64,000 bases of DNA, from positions 1 through 64,000 of the forward strand of contig CADCTD010000065.1 of NCBI GenBank assembly GCA_902805545.1. The letters run 5' to 3'. The first letter of the stretch is position 1. Each line of letters starts with the position of its first letter. Below the pieces are notes generated by a model. The model saw only the letters and a program-made list of their open reading frames with translations. It made no database searches and had not been told where the DNA came from. The stretch is from an uncultured Craurococcus sp. (GTDB taxonomy: Bacteria; Pseudomonadota; Alphaproteobacteria; Acetobacterales; Acetobacteraceae). Positions 25,627 through 33,936 of the stretch are shown here, piece after piece. Position numbers and translations under genes: made by a program.

Positions 25627-26967
25627 ATGGAGAATCCGCTGCTGGTCCTCGCCGGTCACGCTGTCTCCTGGCGTGACCGGCCGCTGCCGCCCGAGGTCGC
25701 GCATCACGCGCGGCGGGCGCTGGTCGACTGGTTCGCGGCCCTCCTGCCCGGCTGCTCCCGCCCGCCCGCCACGCTGCTCGCCGCCGCGCTGGCGGCAGAG
25801 CGCGGGCCCGGGCGCTCGATCTGCTATGTCGACGGCAAGGCAGGGCCGCTCCGCCATGCCGCGCTGCTGAACGCGACGGCGAGCCACACGGTCGAGTTCG
25901 ACGACATCTTCCGCGATGCGGGCTACCACCCGGCCTGCCCGACCATCCCCCCAGCGCTTGCCGCCATGCAGCAGCAGGGCGGCGGGATGGAGATGCTGCT
26001 CCGCGCCATCACCGCGGGCTACGAGGTGTCCTGCCGCATCGGCATGGCGGTGCAGCCGAGCCATTACCGGTACTGGCACACCACCGGCACCGTCGGCACC
26101 TTCGGCGCCGCGGCGGCAACCGCGCTGGTGCTCGGCTGCGACGCGCAGCGGATGGCCCATGCCATCGCCACGGCGGCCACCTTCGCCGGCGGGCTGCAGC
26201 AGGCCTTCCTCTCCGATGGGATGTCGAAGCCGCTGCATCCCGGCCATGCCGCCGATGCGGGAGCGCTGGCCGCCATCGGCGCCGCGGCGGGCGTGACCGG
26301 CGCGCTCGACGTGCTGCACGGGCCGAAGGGCTTCGCCGCCGCGACCAGCGAGGATACCGGCAAGTGGGAGGCGGCCTTCGCCGACCTTGGACAGCGCATC
26401 TGCATCACCGAGATGACCTTCAAGAACCATGGCTGCTGCGGCCATATTTTTGCGAGTCTGGACGCGGTGGATGACCTGAGGCAGGAGCATGGCTTCGGTC
26501 CCGATGACGTCGCCGCCATCCATGTCGGCGGCTACGGCCCGACCAAGACCGTCTGCGATCGGCCCGAGGCGAGGACCGAGCAGGAATGCCGCTTCTCCAC
26601 CCAATACTGCATGGGCGCGCTGCTGGTGCTCGGCGGCGTCCGCCTCGCCGCCTTCGCGCCGGAGAACCTCGAGAGTCCCACCATCCGCGCCATCATGCCG
26701 CGGGTGACGGTCGAGCTGGACCCAGAGCTGGCCGATGCCTACCCCGCCCGACGGGCCGCCAGGGTGCGGCTGACCCTGCGCGACGGGCGAGTGCTGGAGC
26801 GCTTCCAGCCGACCCGCAAGGGCGACCCGGACGCCCCGCTCTCGGATGCGGACCTCTCAGCAAAATTCGAGGAGCTGGTGGCGCCCGTCCTCGGCGCCGG
26901 CCCGGCCTCCGCCCTGCTGGAGGCGCTGTGGCACGGCGATGCCGTGCCGGGCGCGCTCCCTACCTGA
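25627..26967 (+). CDS. MmgE/PrpD family protein
   Basis: A 446-residue member of the family including 2-methylcitrate dehydratase PrpD and cis-aconitate decarboxylase. It shows NATASHTVEFDDIFRDAGYHP (active-site region), CRIGMAVQPSHYRYWHTTGTVGTFGAA (split: HYRYWHTTGT), GMSKPLHPGHAADAG and KNHGCCGHIFASLDAV. It is 12 bases after the hydroxyacid dehydrogenase, the last gene of that operon, and its end overlaps the TRAP dctM-type gene by eight bases, convergently. No prpBC genes are near, so methylcitrate degradation is unlikely; it may dehydrate or isomerise a small polycarboxylate. Confidence 0.88.
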   Translation: MENPLLVLAGHAVSWRDRPLPPEVAHHARRALVDWFAALLPGCSRPPATLLAAALAAERGPGRSICYVDGKAGPLRHAALLNATASHTVEFDDIFRDAGYHPACPTIPPALAAMQQQGGGMEMLLRAITAGYEVSCRIGMAVQPSHYRYWHTTGTVGTFGAAAATALVLGCDAQRMAHAIATAATFAGGLQQAFLSDGMSKPLHPGHAADAGALAAIGAAAGVTGALDVLHGPKGFAAATSEDTGKWEAAFADLGQRICITEMTFKNHGCCGHIFASLDAVDDLRQEHGFGPDDVAAIHVGGYGPTKTVCDRPEARTEQECRFSTQYCMGALLVLGGVRLAAFAPENLESPTIRAIMPRVTVELDPELADAYPARRAARVRLTLRDGRVLERFQPTRKGDPDAPLSDADLSAKFEELVAPVLGAGPASALLEALWHGDAVPGALPT

Positions 26968-28240
26968 ACAGCGCCGGCAGCCAGAGGCTCAGCGCCGGCA
27001 CATAGGTGACCAGCATCAGCACCACGACCATCGCCGCATAGAAGGGCGCCGAGGTCTTCGTCGCATCCCACATCGAGACCTTGCCGACCGCGCAGGCGAC
27101 GAAGAGCACCGGCCCGACCGGTGGCGTGATGGTGCCGATGCCGAGATTGACGATGAGCACGATGCCGAACTGCACCGGGTCCATACCGATCGCCTTCACG
27201 ACCGGCAGGAAGATCGGCGTGCCGATCATGATCAGCGGCGCCATGTCCATGAAGGTGCCAAGCAGCAGCAGCACGATGTTGATGATCAGCAGCGTCATCA
27301 GCGGGTCGTCGGTGATGCCCTTCATCAGCGCCACCGTCTGCGCCGGCACCTGCAGCAGCGCCATCAGCCAGCCGAAGGCGGAGGCCGTGCCGATGATGAG
27401 CATCACCATGCCCGTCGTCCGCACCGCCCCGCCGACAGCGTGGACGAAGCCCTCCCAGCTCAGGCTGCGATAGACCAGCAGCACCACCAGCAGCGCATAG
27501 ATCACCGCGACGCAGGCGCTCTCCGTCGCGGTGAAGACGCCGCTGCGGACGCCGGCGAAGATGATGACGATCAGCATCAGCCCGGGGATGGCGTTGAAGA
27601 TCAGCCGCGCCAGGATCGCCCAGCCCGGAAAGGTCTCCCGCGGGTAGCCGCGCTTCACCGCCACGAGCCAGGCGACGACCATGAGCGAGAGCATCATCAC
27701 GAGCCCGGGGACGATGCCGGCGGTGAAGAGATCCGCCACGCTGATCGCCCCGCCGGCCGCGATGACGTAGAGGATCATGTTGTGGCTGGGCGGGATCAGC
27801 AGGTCGATCAGCGCGGCATTGGCGGTGATGTTGACGGCATAGTCCGGCGCATAGCCCCGCGCCTTCATCTGCGGGATCATCACCCCGCCGACCGCGCTGG
27901 CATCGGCGACCGCCGAGCCGGAGACCCCGCCGAACAAGGTCGCGGCGACGATGTTCACCTGCCCTAGCCCGCCGCGCAGATGCCCGACCATGGCGGCCGC
28001 CAGCGCCACCAGCCGGTCGGCGATCTGGCCGCGCATCATCAGGTCGCCGGCGAAGATGAAGAAGGGGATCGCCAGCATGGAAAAGACGTTCATGCCGGAG
28101 GCGAGCTGCTGGAACACCACGATGGGCGGCAAGTCCATGTAGAGCACGGTGGCGAAGGCGGCGGCGCCAAGGCAGAAGGCGACCGGCACGCCGATCAGCA
28201 GCAGCAGGGTGAAGCTGCCGAGCAGCAGGGTGAGTTCCAC
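26960..28240 (-). CDS. TRAP transporter large permease (DctM family)
   Basis: A 426-residue inner-membrane protein with about 12 hydrophobic segments. It is the transport subunit of a TRAP system, moving an organic acid inward using Na+. It shows IPFFIFAGDLMMRGQIADRL, VSGSAVADASAVGGVMIPQM and PPSHNMILYVIAAGGAISVADLF, all typical of DctM. It starts at GTG 28240, 11 bases after the small permease. The TRAP operon lies under the GntR regulator and shares its operator with the sugar-acid dehydratase, suggesting the cargo is a sugar acid. Confidence 0.94.
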   Translation of the reverse strand: MELTLLLGSFTLLLLIGVPVAFCLGAAAFATVLYMDLPPIVVFQQLASGMNVFSMLAIPFFIFAGDLMMRGQIADRLVALAAAMVGHLRGGLGQVNIVAATLFGGVSGSAVADASAVGGVMIPQMKARGYAPDYAVNITANAALIDLLIPPSHNMILYVIAAGGAISVADLFTAGIVPGLVMMLSLMVVAWLVAVKRGYPRETFPGWAILARLIFNAIPGLMLIVIIFAGVRSGVFTATESACVAVIYALLVVLLVYRSLSWEGFVHAVGGAVRTTGMVMLIIGTASAFGWLMALLQVPAQTVALMKGITDDPLMTLLIINIVLLLLGTFMDMAPLIMIGTPIFLPVVKAIGMDPVQFGIVLIVNLGIGTITPPVGPVLFVACAVGKVSMWDATKTSAPFYAAMVVVLMLVTYVPALSLWLPALFR

Positions 28241-28251
28241 GGCGCTTGCCC

Positions 28252-28791
28252 CTAGCTGTCGGTCAGCACGGTATCGGCGGGCAGGCCGACCGGCGCCTGG
28301 CCCGTCGCCAGCCGCGCCACCAGCCGCTCCAGCCCGAACAGCGCCATCAGCGCGCCGCCGATGGTGATCGGCAGGTACTCCACCGTGCCCGGCAGGCCGA
28401 GCGTCGGCAGCGTCGCATCCCAGACGGTGAGCGCGAGGTCGCTGCCATACCAGGCCATGGCAGCGCCGAAGGCGGTGATCGTCAGGTCGGAGATGACGTG
28501 GAAGGCCAGCGCGAGACCCGGCGGCAGCGTGTCGCGCAGCGTATCGAACCCCATGTGGAAGCCTTCGCGCACGCCCGCCGCCGCGGCGCCGAGGATGACC
28601 CAGGCCATCAGCAGCAGCGCCGAGGCCTCGGCCCAGGCCGGCGTGTCGTTGAGAACGAAGCGGCCGAAGACGCCCCAGGCGACGATCGCCGTCATCGCCA
28701 CCATGGCGAGGCCGGCGATGAGGATTGCCGCTCGCGCCAGGAACTCGAAGACGGAGGCGAGGCCGCGATGCAGCGCCTGCATGCCGCTCAC
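28252..28791 (-). CDS. TRAP transporter small permease (DctQ family)
   Basis: A 179-residue membrane protein with four hydrophobic segments, including IAGLAMVAMTAIVAWGVFGRFVLNDTPAWAEA (split: VFGRFVLNDTPAWAEA), the usual DctQ signature. It is needed with DctM for transport. The GTG at 28791 overlaps the dctP-type stop (GTGA), the most likely start; ATG 28782 is an alternative. Confidence 0.9.
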   Translation of the reverse strand: MSGMQALHRGLASVFEFLARAAILIAGLAMVAMTAIVAWGVFGRFVLNDTPAWAEASALLLMAWVILGAAAAGVREGFHMGFDTLRDTLPPGLALAFHVISDLTITAFGAAMAWYGSDLALTVWDATLPTLGLPGTVEYLPITIGGALMALFGLERLVARLATGQAPVGLPADTVLTDS

Positions 28792-29774
28792 GCCGCGCGG
28801 ATGCGGTCGACGAGTGCCTTCAGCTTGGCGTCGCGCACGAACTGGTCGTAGACGGGCTGGATGAGCTTGGCGAAGGCGGGCTTGTCGGCCTGCACCACCG
28901 TCGCGCCGCCGGCCTCGACCTGCTTGCGGGACTCCTCCTCCATCTTCACCCAGAGCGCGCGCATATGCGGCACGCTCTCCTTCGCCGCCTGCCGGATCAC
29001 CTCCTGGTCGGGCCTGGCGATGCGGTCGAAGCTGCGCTTGCTCATCGCCACGATCTCCGGCGTGAGGCTGTGCTCGGTGAGCGCATACTGCTTCGCCACC
29101 TCGAAATGCCGCGCGGTGAGGTAGGAGGGAAAGTTGTTCTCGGCGCCGTCGACGACGCCGGTCTGCAGTGCGGAATAGACCTCGCCATAGGGCAGCGGCG
29201 TGGCGTTGGCGCCGAAGGCCCGCATCATCGCCACCCACATGTCGGATTGCTGGACGCGGATCTTGAGGCCCTTCATCTCCTCCGGGTTCCGCGCCGGCCG
29301 GCCGCGGGTGTAGAAGCTGCGCGCTCCCGCATCGTAGTAGGCCAGGGTGACCAGACCGTGCGGCAAGGTCGCCTTGCCGATATCCTCGCCAATCGGCCCG
29401 TCCATCACCTGCTGCATGTGCGCGGTGTCGCGGAACAGGAAGGGCAGGCCCGCCACCAGCGTCTCGGGCACCAGGTTGTTCAGCGGCGCGGTGTTGACGC
29501 GGGTGATGTCGATGACGCCGAAGCGGGTTTGCTCCAGCGTGTCCTTCTCGTCGCCGAGCTGGCGGGAATGGAACATCTGGATGCGGATGCGCCCGCCGGT
29601 CCGCTCCTCGATCAGCTTGCCCATGTGCTTCACGCCCTCGATGGTCGGGTAGCCATCGGGATGGACATCGGCGGCACGGAGGGTGACGCCCTGGGCGCTG
29701 GCACGGCCGCCGATCCAGGGGGCGGCGAGGGCAGCGCCGAGCATGAGGCGGCGGCGGATGGTGACGCTCTCCAT
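28788..29774 (-). CDS. TRAP transporter substrate-binding protein (DctP family)
   Basis: A 328-residue periplasmic receptor. It has an N-terminal export signal (RRRLMLGAALAAPWIGGRASAQG), then VTLRAADVHPDGYPT, and the DctP-type ligand segment NPEEMKGLKIRVQQSDMW with the Arg that grips the substrate carboxylate, followed by PLPYGEVYSALQTGVVDGAENN. It is the first gene of the TRAP operon, and an operator-like palindrome lies 42 bases before its start. Confidence 0.94.
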   Translation of the reverse strand: MESVTIRRRLMLGAALAAPWIGGRASAQGVTLRAADVHPDGYPTIEGVKHMGKLIEERTGGRIRIQMFHSRQLGDEKDTLEQTRFGVIDITRVNTAPLNNLVPETLVAGLPFLFRDTAHMQQVMDGPIGEDIGKATLPHGLVTLAYYDAGARSFYTRGRPARNPEEMKGLKIRVQQSDMWVAMMRAFGANATPLPYGEVYSALQTGVVDGAENNFPSYLTARHFEVAKQYALTEHSLTPEIVAMSKRSFDRIARPDQEVIRQAAKESVPHMRALWVKMEEESRKQVEAGGATVVQADKPAFAKLIQPVYDQFVRDAKLKALVDRIRAA

Positions 29775-29815
29775 GGATCTTTCCTCCAGCGGGGCGATCT
29801 TCGCCGCCCGGTCAA

Positions 29816-29834
29816 CTGCAATAGCAGATAGCAG
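29816..29834. promoter_or_regulatory. GntR-type operator (dctP-side site)
   Basis: CTGCAATAGCAG (29816-29827) is one base from the perfect palindrome CTGCTATAGCAG upstream of the GntR gene. It is followed directly by another half-site, ATAGCAG (29828-29834). Position 42 bases before the dctP-type start fits a repressor site. The shared motif is the main evidence that one regulator covers both promoters. Confidence 0.65.
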
Positions 29835-29858
29835 TCTGCGCCCCGCCGGCGCGGGGAG

Positions 29859-30554
29859 TCAACGGCCCTGGCGGGCCGGCGCCAGCACGCCGTTGGTGGT
29901 CAGCGACCGGAGGACGTGATGGCGCATCCGCGCCTCGGCCAGGGCCGGGTCCCGGGCGCGAAGGGCGGCGAGGATGCCGGCATGCTCGCGCAGCGCCTTC
30001 GGCATGTCCTTCGGCGTGCTGCCGAGGGCGCGGAGCCGGCCGAGATCGTCGTAGGCCCGCAGTGCCTCGAGCGATTTCACCAGGAAGAGGTTGCCGGTCG
30101 CGCCCTGCAGGATGGCGTGGAAGCGCTCGTTCAGCTCGGCCAGCGCCTCGGCATCGGCGGCCGCCGTGGCGCTGCGCATCCCGCGCACGACCTTGGCGAG
30201 TTCCGCCAAGTCCTCGCCCGACATGCGCTCGGCCGCGAGCGCCGCCGCTACCCCCTCGAGCGCGGCGCGGATGCGGCCGAGCTCGGCCAAGCGCTCCGGC
30301 CCGATCTCGGCCACCACCGTGCCGCGCCGCGGCAGGGTGACGACCATGCCGTCCTGCTCCAGCCGCCGCAGCGCCTCCCGCACCGGCTGGGCGGAGATGC
30401 CGAGGGCATGGGCCATGCTGCGCTCGGAGATGCGGCTGCCAGGCCGCAGCGTGCCCTGGACGATGCCGTCGCGCAGGCGCCGGTAGGCGCGCTCGCCGAG
30501 CGAGAGCGTCTCCTCCTCGGCAAGCGGGGCGACCGGGATGGGGCTGGCGGACAT
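29859..30554 (-). CDS. GntR family regulator (FadR/FCD subfamily)
   Basis: A 231-residue regulator. The N-terminal winged helix-turn-helix is at about residues 18-85 (SLGERAYRRLRDGIVQGTLRPG, ISERSMAHALGISAQPVREALRRLEQDGMV). The C-terminal FCD-type helical domain (AALEGVAAALAAERMS, LNERFHAILQGATGN) carries metal- and acid-binding His/Arg residues. The ATG at 30554 is preferred to TTG 30560. It lies between the TRAP operon and the dehydratase gene, and copies of CTGCTATAGCAG occur in both flanking control regions, so it very likely represses both. Confidence 0.92.
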   Translation of the reverse strand: MSASPIPVAPLAEEETLSLGERAYRRLRDGIVQGTLRPGSRISERSMAHALGISAQPVREALRRLEQDGMVVTLPRRGTVVAEIGPERLAELGRIRAALEGVAAALAAERMSGEDLAELAKVVRGMRSATAAADAEALAELNERFHAILQGATGNLFLVKSLEALRAYDDLGRLRALGSTPKDMPKALREHAGILAALRARDPALAEARMRHHVLRSLTTNGVLAPARQGR

Positions 30555-30560
30555 GGACAA

Positions 30561-30572
30561 CTGCTATAGCAG
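30561..30572. promoter_or_regulatory. GntR-type operator (regulator/dehydratase site)
   Basis: CTGCTATAGCAG is a perfect 12-base palindrome seven bases before the GntR start and 42 bases before the dehydratase start. A one-mismatch copy plus an extra half-site is found before the TRAP receptor gene. Confidence 0.68.
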
Positions 30573-30614
30573 CTGGCAGGGTGCGCCGGAAGTCATTGCC
30601 ATCAGGGAAATGCC

Positions 30615-32342
30615 ATGCCCCGCAAGAGGCCCGAGGAGTTGCGCAGCCACCGCTGGTTCGGGGTGGACGACCTCCGCGCCTTCGGCCACCGCTCCCGCCT
30701 GCTGCAGACCGGGCTTGCCGAGGGGGATTTCCGCGGCAAGCCGGTGATCGGCATCATCAACACCTGGTCCGACCTCAGCGTCTGCCATGCGCATTTCCGC
30801 ACGCGGGCGGAGGAGGTGAAGCGCGGCGTCTGGCAGGCCGGCGGCTTCCCGGTGGAGCTGCCGGCGCATCCGGTGACGGAACAGTACCAGAAGCCGACGA
30901 GCATGCTGTATCGCAACTTCCTGGCGATGGAGACCGAGGAGCTGGCGCGCAGCCATCCCTGCGACGGGCTGGTGCTGATGGGCGGCTGCGACAAGACGCC
31001 GCCCGCCCTCGTCATGGGCGCGCTCTCCGCGGGCCTGCCCTGCATCTTCGTCCCCGCCGGGCCGATGCTTTCCGGCAACTGGCAGGGCAAGAAGCTCGGC
31101 AGCGGCAGCGATGTGTGGAAGTACAATGCCGAGCTCCGCGCCGGGAACATCACCCAGGCGCAGTGGAAGGACATGGAGAGCGGCATCGCCCGCAGCTTCG
31201 GCACCTGCATGACCGCGGGCACCGCGGCGACGATGATGCTGGCGGTTGAGGCGATGGGCCTTGCGCTCCCCGGCGCCTCCTCCATCCCCGCGGCGGATTC
31301 CGCCCATCCGCGCATGGCGACGGCGGCCGGGCGCCGGATCGTCGAGATGGTATGGGAGGATGCGACGCCCTCCAGCCTCCTCACCCAGGCGAGCATCGAC
31401 AATGCGGTGACGGCGACGATGGGCTTCGGCGGCTCGACCAATGCCATCCCGCATCTCATCGCCATGGCGCGGCGCGGCGGCTTCCAGCTCGACCTCGACC
31501 GGTTCGACGCCATCAGCCGGCGCACTCCGCTCATCGCCAACCTCCGGCCGAATGGCGACACCTGGCTGATGGAGGACTTCTACTATGCCGGCGGGGCGCG
31601 GGCCTTCCTGGCCCGGCTCGCGCCCTGGCTCGACCTCTCGGCGCGGACGGTCACCGGCGCGACGCTCGGCGAGGACCTCGAGGGCGCCGAGTGCTACAAC
31701 GAGGACATCATCCGCCCCGTCGACCGGCCGCTGCAGCCGGAAGGGGGCGTGGCCATCCTGCGCGGGTCGCTTGCCCCGCGCGGCGCCGTCATCAAGACCA
31801 GCGCGGCCGATCCCCGGCTGCTGAGCCATACCGGCCCGGCCGTGGTCTTCGAGGACTACAACGACATGAATGCCCGGATCGACGACCCGGCGCTCGAGGT
31901 CACGCCGGACAGCGTGCTGGTGCTGCGCCAGGCCGGCCCCCAGGGCGGGCCCGGCATGCCGGAATGGGGGATGATGCCCATCCCGAAGCGGCTGCTCCAG
32001 CAGGGCGTGCGCGACATGGTGCGGCTCTCCGATGCCCGCATGTCCGGCACCAGCTACGGCACCTGCATCCTGCATGTCGCCCCCGAATCCCATGTGGGCG
32101 GGCCGCTGGCGCTGGTCCGCAGCGGCGACCTCATCCGGCTGGACGTGCCGGGCCGCAGCCTCGACCTGCTGGTGGAGCCGGCGGAGCTGGAGCGGCGCCG
32201 CGCGGCCTGGACGCCGCCGCCCCGCCGCTACACCCGCGGCTGGACCTCGCTGTACCTGGACCATGTCGGCCAGGCGGATGAGGGCTGCGACTTCGACTTC
32301 CTCAAGCACGGGGCGCCGACGCCGGAGCCGGAAATTCACTGA
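30615..32342 (+). CDS. IlvD/Edd-family sugar-acid dehydratase (arabinonate-type)
   Basis: A 575-residue iron-sulfur dehydratase. It resembles the L-arabinonate/D-xylonate branch, not biosynthetic IlvD: it has the RSHRWFGVDDLRAFGHRSR start, NTWSDLSVCHAHFR, the Cys motif MGGCDKTPPALVMG, FGTCMTAGTAATM with a second Cys, and GFGGSTNAIPHL. The enzyme would remove water from a sugar acid to give a 2-keto-3-deoxy acid. It is co-regulated with the TRAP transporter through shared GntR operators, so the cargo is probably a sugar acid or dihydroxy acid (inference). Start ATG 30615. Confidence 0.88.
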   Translation: MPRKRPEELRSHRWFGVDDLRAFGHRSRLLQTGLAEGDFRGKPVIGIINTWSDLSVCHAHFRTRAEEVKRGVWQAGGFPVELPAHPVTEQYQKPTSMLYRNFLAMETEELARSHPCDGLVLMGGCDKTPPALVMGALSAGLPCIFVPAGPMLSGNWQGKKLGSGSDVWKYNAELRAGNITQAQWKDMESGIARSFGTCMTAGTAATMMLAVEAMGLALPGASSIPAADSAHPRMATAAGRRIVEMVWEDATPSSLLTQASIDNAVTATMGFGGSTNAIPHLIAMARRGGFQLDLDRFDAISRRTPLIANLRPNGDTWLMEDFYYAGGARAFLARLAPWLDLSARTVTGATLGEDLEGAECYNEDIIRPVDRPLQPEGGVAILRGSLAPRGAVIKTSAADPRLLSHTGPAVVFEDYNDMNARIDDPALEVTPDSVLVLRQAGPQGGPGMPEWGMMPIPKRLLQQGVRDMVRLSDARMSGTSYGTCILHVAPESHVGGPLALVRSGDLIRLDVPGRSLDLLVEPAELERRRAAWTPPPRRYTRGWTSLYLDHVGQADEGCDFDFLKHGAPTPEPEIH

Positions 32343-32402
32343 AGCGTGTATCGATGTTTTAACGAGTGGTCGGTAGGCTCTCGCGAGCAAAAGGCGATAC
32401 CC

Positions 32403-32531
32403 GTGGCCGACGACGAGAACGAAACCGAAACCGAGTTCCACCTGCTGGAGGGCTGGATGCTGGGCGTCCTGCTCTTCCCCCTGGCGATGGAAGAGGTCGA
32501 ACGGATCCCGGCCGCCAACGACCGGGACTGA
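32403..32531 (+). CDS. Small hypothetical protein
   Basis: A possible 42-residue product starting at GTG 32403, with an acidic start (ADDENETETEFHL) and a central hydrophobic segment (WMLGVLLFPLAM). An in-frame ATG at 32346 would give 61 residues. The sequence before it is less GC-rich than the surroundings. I recognise no family. An AAAAGGCG stretch upstream could be a ribosome site. Coding status is uncertain. Confidence 0.35.
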   Translation: MADDENETETEFHLLEGWMLGVLLFPLAMEEVERIPAANDRD

Positions 32532-32580
32532 GCCATAGGCGGGCTTGCCGCGGCCGGCGATCCTGGCCAGCATCCTGCCC

Positions 32581-33936
32581 ATGCAGCACATCGCCGATGC
32601 CGCGGCCGCCCTCGCCAGCGGCCGCATCTCCGCCGAGGCCCTCGTCGAGGCCGCGCTCGACCGCATCGCCGCCCCCGAGGGCGAGGGCCGCCGGACCTTC
32701 ACCGCCGTCCATGCCAAGGCCGCCCGCGCCGAGGCCCGCGCCATCGACGCGCTGCGCCATGCCGGCCGAGCGCCGAGCCCCTGGGCCGGCATTCCCGTCA
32801 CGGTGAAGGACCTCTTCGACGAGCGCGGCCACCCGAACCCGGCCGGCTCCGTCGTGCTGAAGGACGCGCCCGCCGCGCGGCAGGACGCCCCGGTCGTGGC
32901 GCGGCTCAGGCGGATGGGCTTCGTCGTCATCGGCCGGACGAACATGGTGGAGTTCGCCTTCTCCGGCCTCGGGGTGAACCCGCATCACGGCACGCCGCGC
33001 TCGCCCTGGGACCGGGCGACGGGGCGGCTTCCCGGCGGCTCCTCCTCCGGCGCGGCAGTGGCGGCGGCGGACCATATGGGCTTCGGCGGGCTGGGCACGG
33101 ATACCGGCGGGTCCTGCCGCGTGCCGGCGGCGCTCTGCGGCGTGGTCGGCTACAAGCCGACGGCGCGGCGGGTGCCGCTCGCGGGCGTGCTGCCGCTGGC
33201 CCCTTCGCTCGACTCGGTCGGGCCGCTGGCGCGGAGCGTCGCCTGCTGCCACCTGCTCGATGCCGTCATCGCCGGCGGGGAGAACCCGCAGCCGCTCCAT
33301 GCGCGGCCGCTCGCCGGCCTCCGGCTCGGCCTGCCGCGCGGGACCTTCCTCACCGACGACATCGACACCGCGGTGGGCAACGCCTTCCAGCGCGCCCTCT
33401 CCCGCCTCTCGGCGGCCGGCGCCCGGATCGAGATGGTCGACATCCCGGAACTCGCCGAGCTGCCGGCGGTGAATGCGACGGGCGGCTTCGCGGCCTCGGA
33501 GGCCTGGGCCTGGCACCGCGCCCTCATCGCCGAGAAGGCCAGCCAGTACGACCCGCGCATCCTGGCCCGCATCCGCCGCGGCGAGCGGATGGGCGCCGCC
33601 GACTACATCGACCTGGTCGCCGCCCGCGCCCGGCTCTCGGCCGCCATCGCCCGCCGTACCGCCGAGTTCGACGCGATGGTGACGCCGACCTGCCCCATCA
33701 TCCCCCCGGCGCTGGCCGAGGTGGAGCAGGAGGCGGCGTACAACCGCATCAACCTGCTGCTGCTGCGGAACACGGCTGTCGGCAATTTCCTCGACCGCTG
33801 CAGCATCAGCCTGCCGATCCACCGCCCCGGAGAGGCGCCGGTCGGGCTGATGCTGACCGGCGAGGCCATGGCGGATGCGGCCCTCTTCCGCACCGCCGCC
33901 GCCGTCGAGGCAGCGCTTACCGAAACGCCCGCATGA
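32581..33936 (+). CDS. Amidase (amidase signature family)
   Basis: A 451-residue member of the amidase signature family, which hydrolyses amide bonds. The catalytic Ser-cisSer-Lys set is visible: Lys in GIPVTVKDLFDERG, the GRLPGGSSSGAAVA loop, and the nucleophile region GLGTDTGGSCRVPAALCGVVGYKPT (split: GTDTGGSCR). It could hydrolyse a small amide, carbamate or acyl-amide. The start is taken as ATG 32581; a longer TTG start at 32545 is possible. It overlaps the LLM gene by 20 bases, convergently. The substrate is unknown, and no GatB/GatC partner is present. Confidence 0.9.
   Translation: MQHIADAAAALASGRISAEALVEAALDRIAAPEGEGRRTFTAVHAKAARAEARAIDALRHAGRAPSPWAGIPVTVKDLFDERGHPNPAGSVVLKDAPAARQDAPVVARLRRMGFVVIGRTNMVEFAFSGLGVNPHHGTPRSPWDRATGRLPGGSSSGAAVAAADHMGFGGLGTDTGGSCRVPAALCGVVGYKPTARRVPLAGVLPLAPSLDSVGPLARSVACCHLLDAVIAGGENPQPLHARPLAGLRLGLPRGTFLTDDIDTAVGNAFQRALSRLSAAGARIEMVDIPELAELPAVNATGGFAASEAWAWHRALIAEKASQYDPRILARIRRGERMGAADYIDLVAARARLSAAIARRTAEFDAMVTPTCPIIPPALAEVEQEAAYNRINLLLLRNTAVGNFLDRCSISLPIHRPGEAPVGLMLTGEAMADAALFRTAAAVEAALTETPA

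Noticed and set aside
26960-28240. Minus-strand TRAP permease as antisense noise of the plus-strand frame at 26846
   Set aside because: The membrane protein is real, with DctM motifs; the plus-strand frame is rich in His and Gln and is the shadow.
30615-32342. Second ilvD for branched-chain amino acid synthesis
   Set aside because: Motifs (RSHRWFG start, GGCDKTPPA) match sugar-acid dehydratases, and the gene is tied to a TRAP transporter by shared operators.
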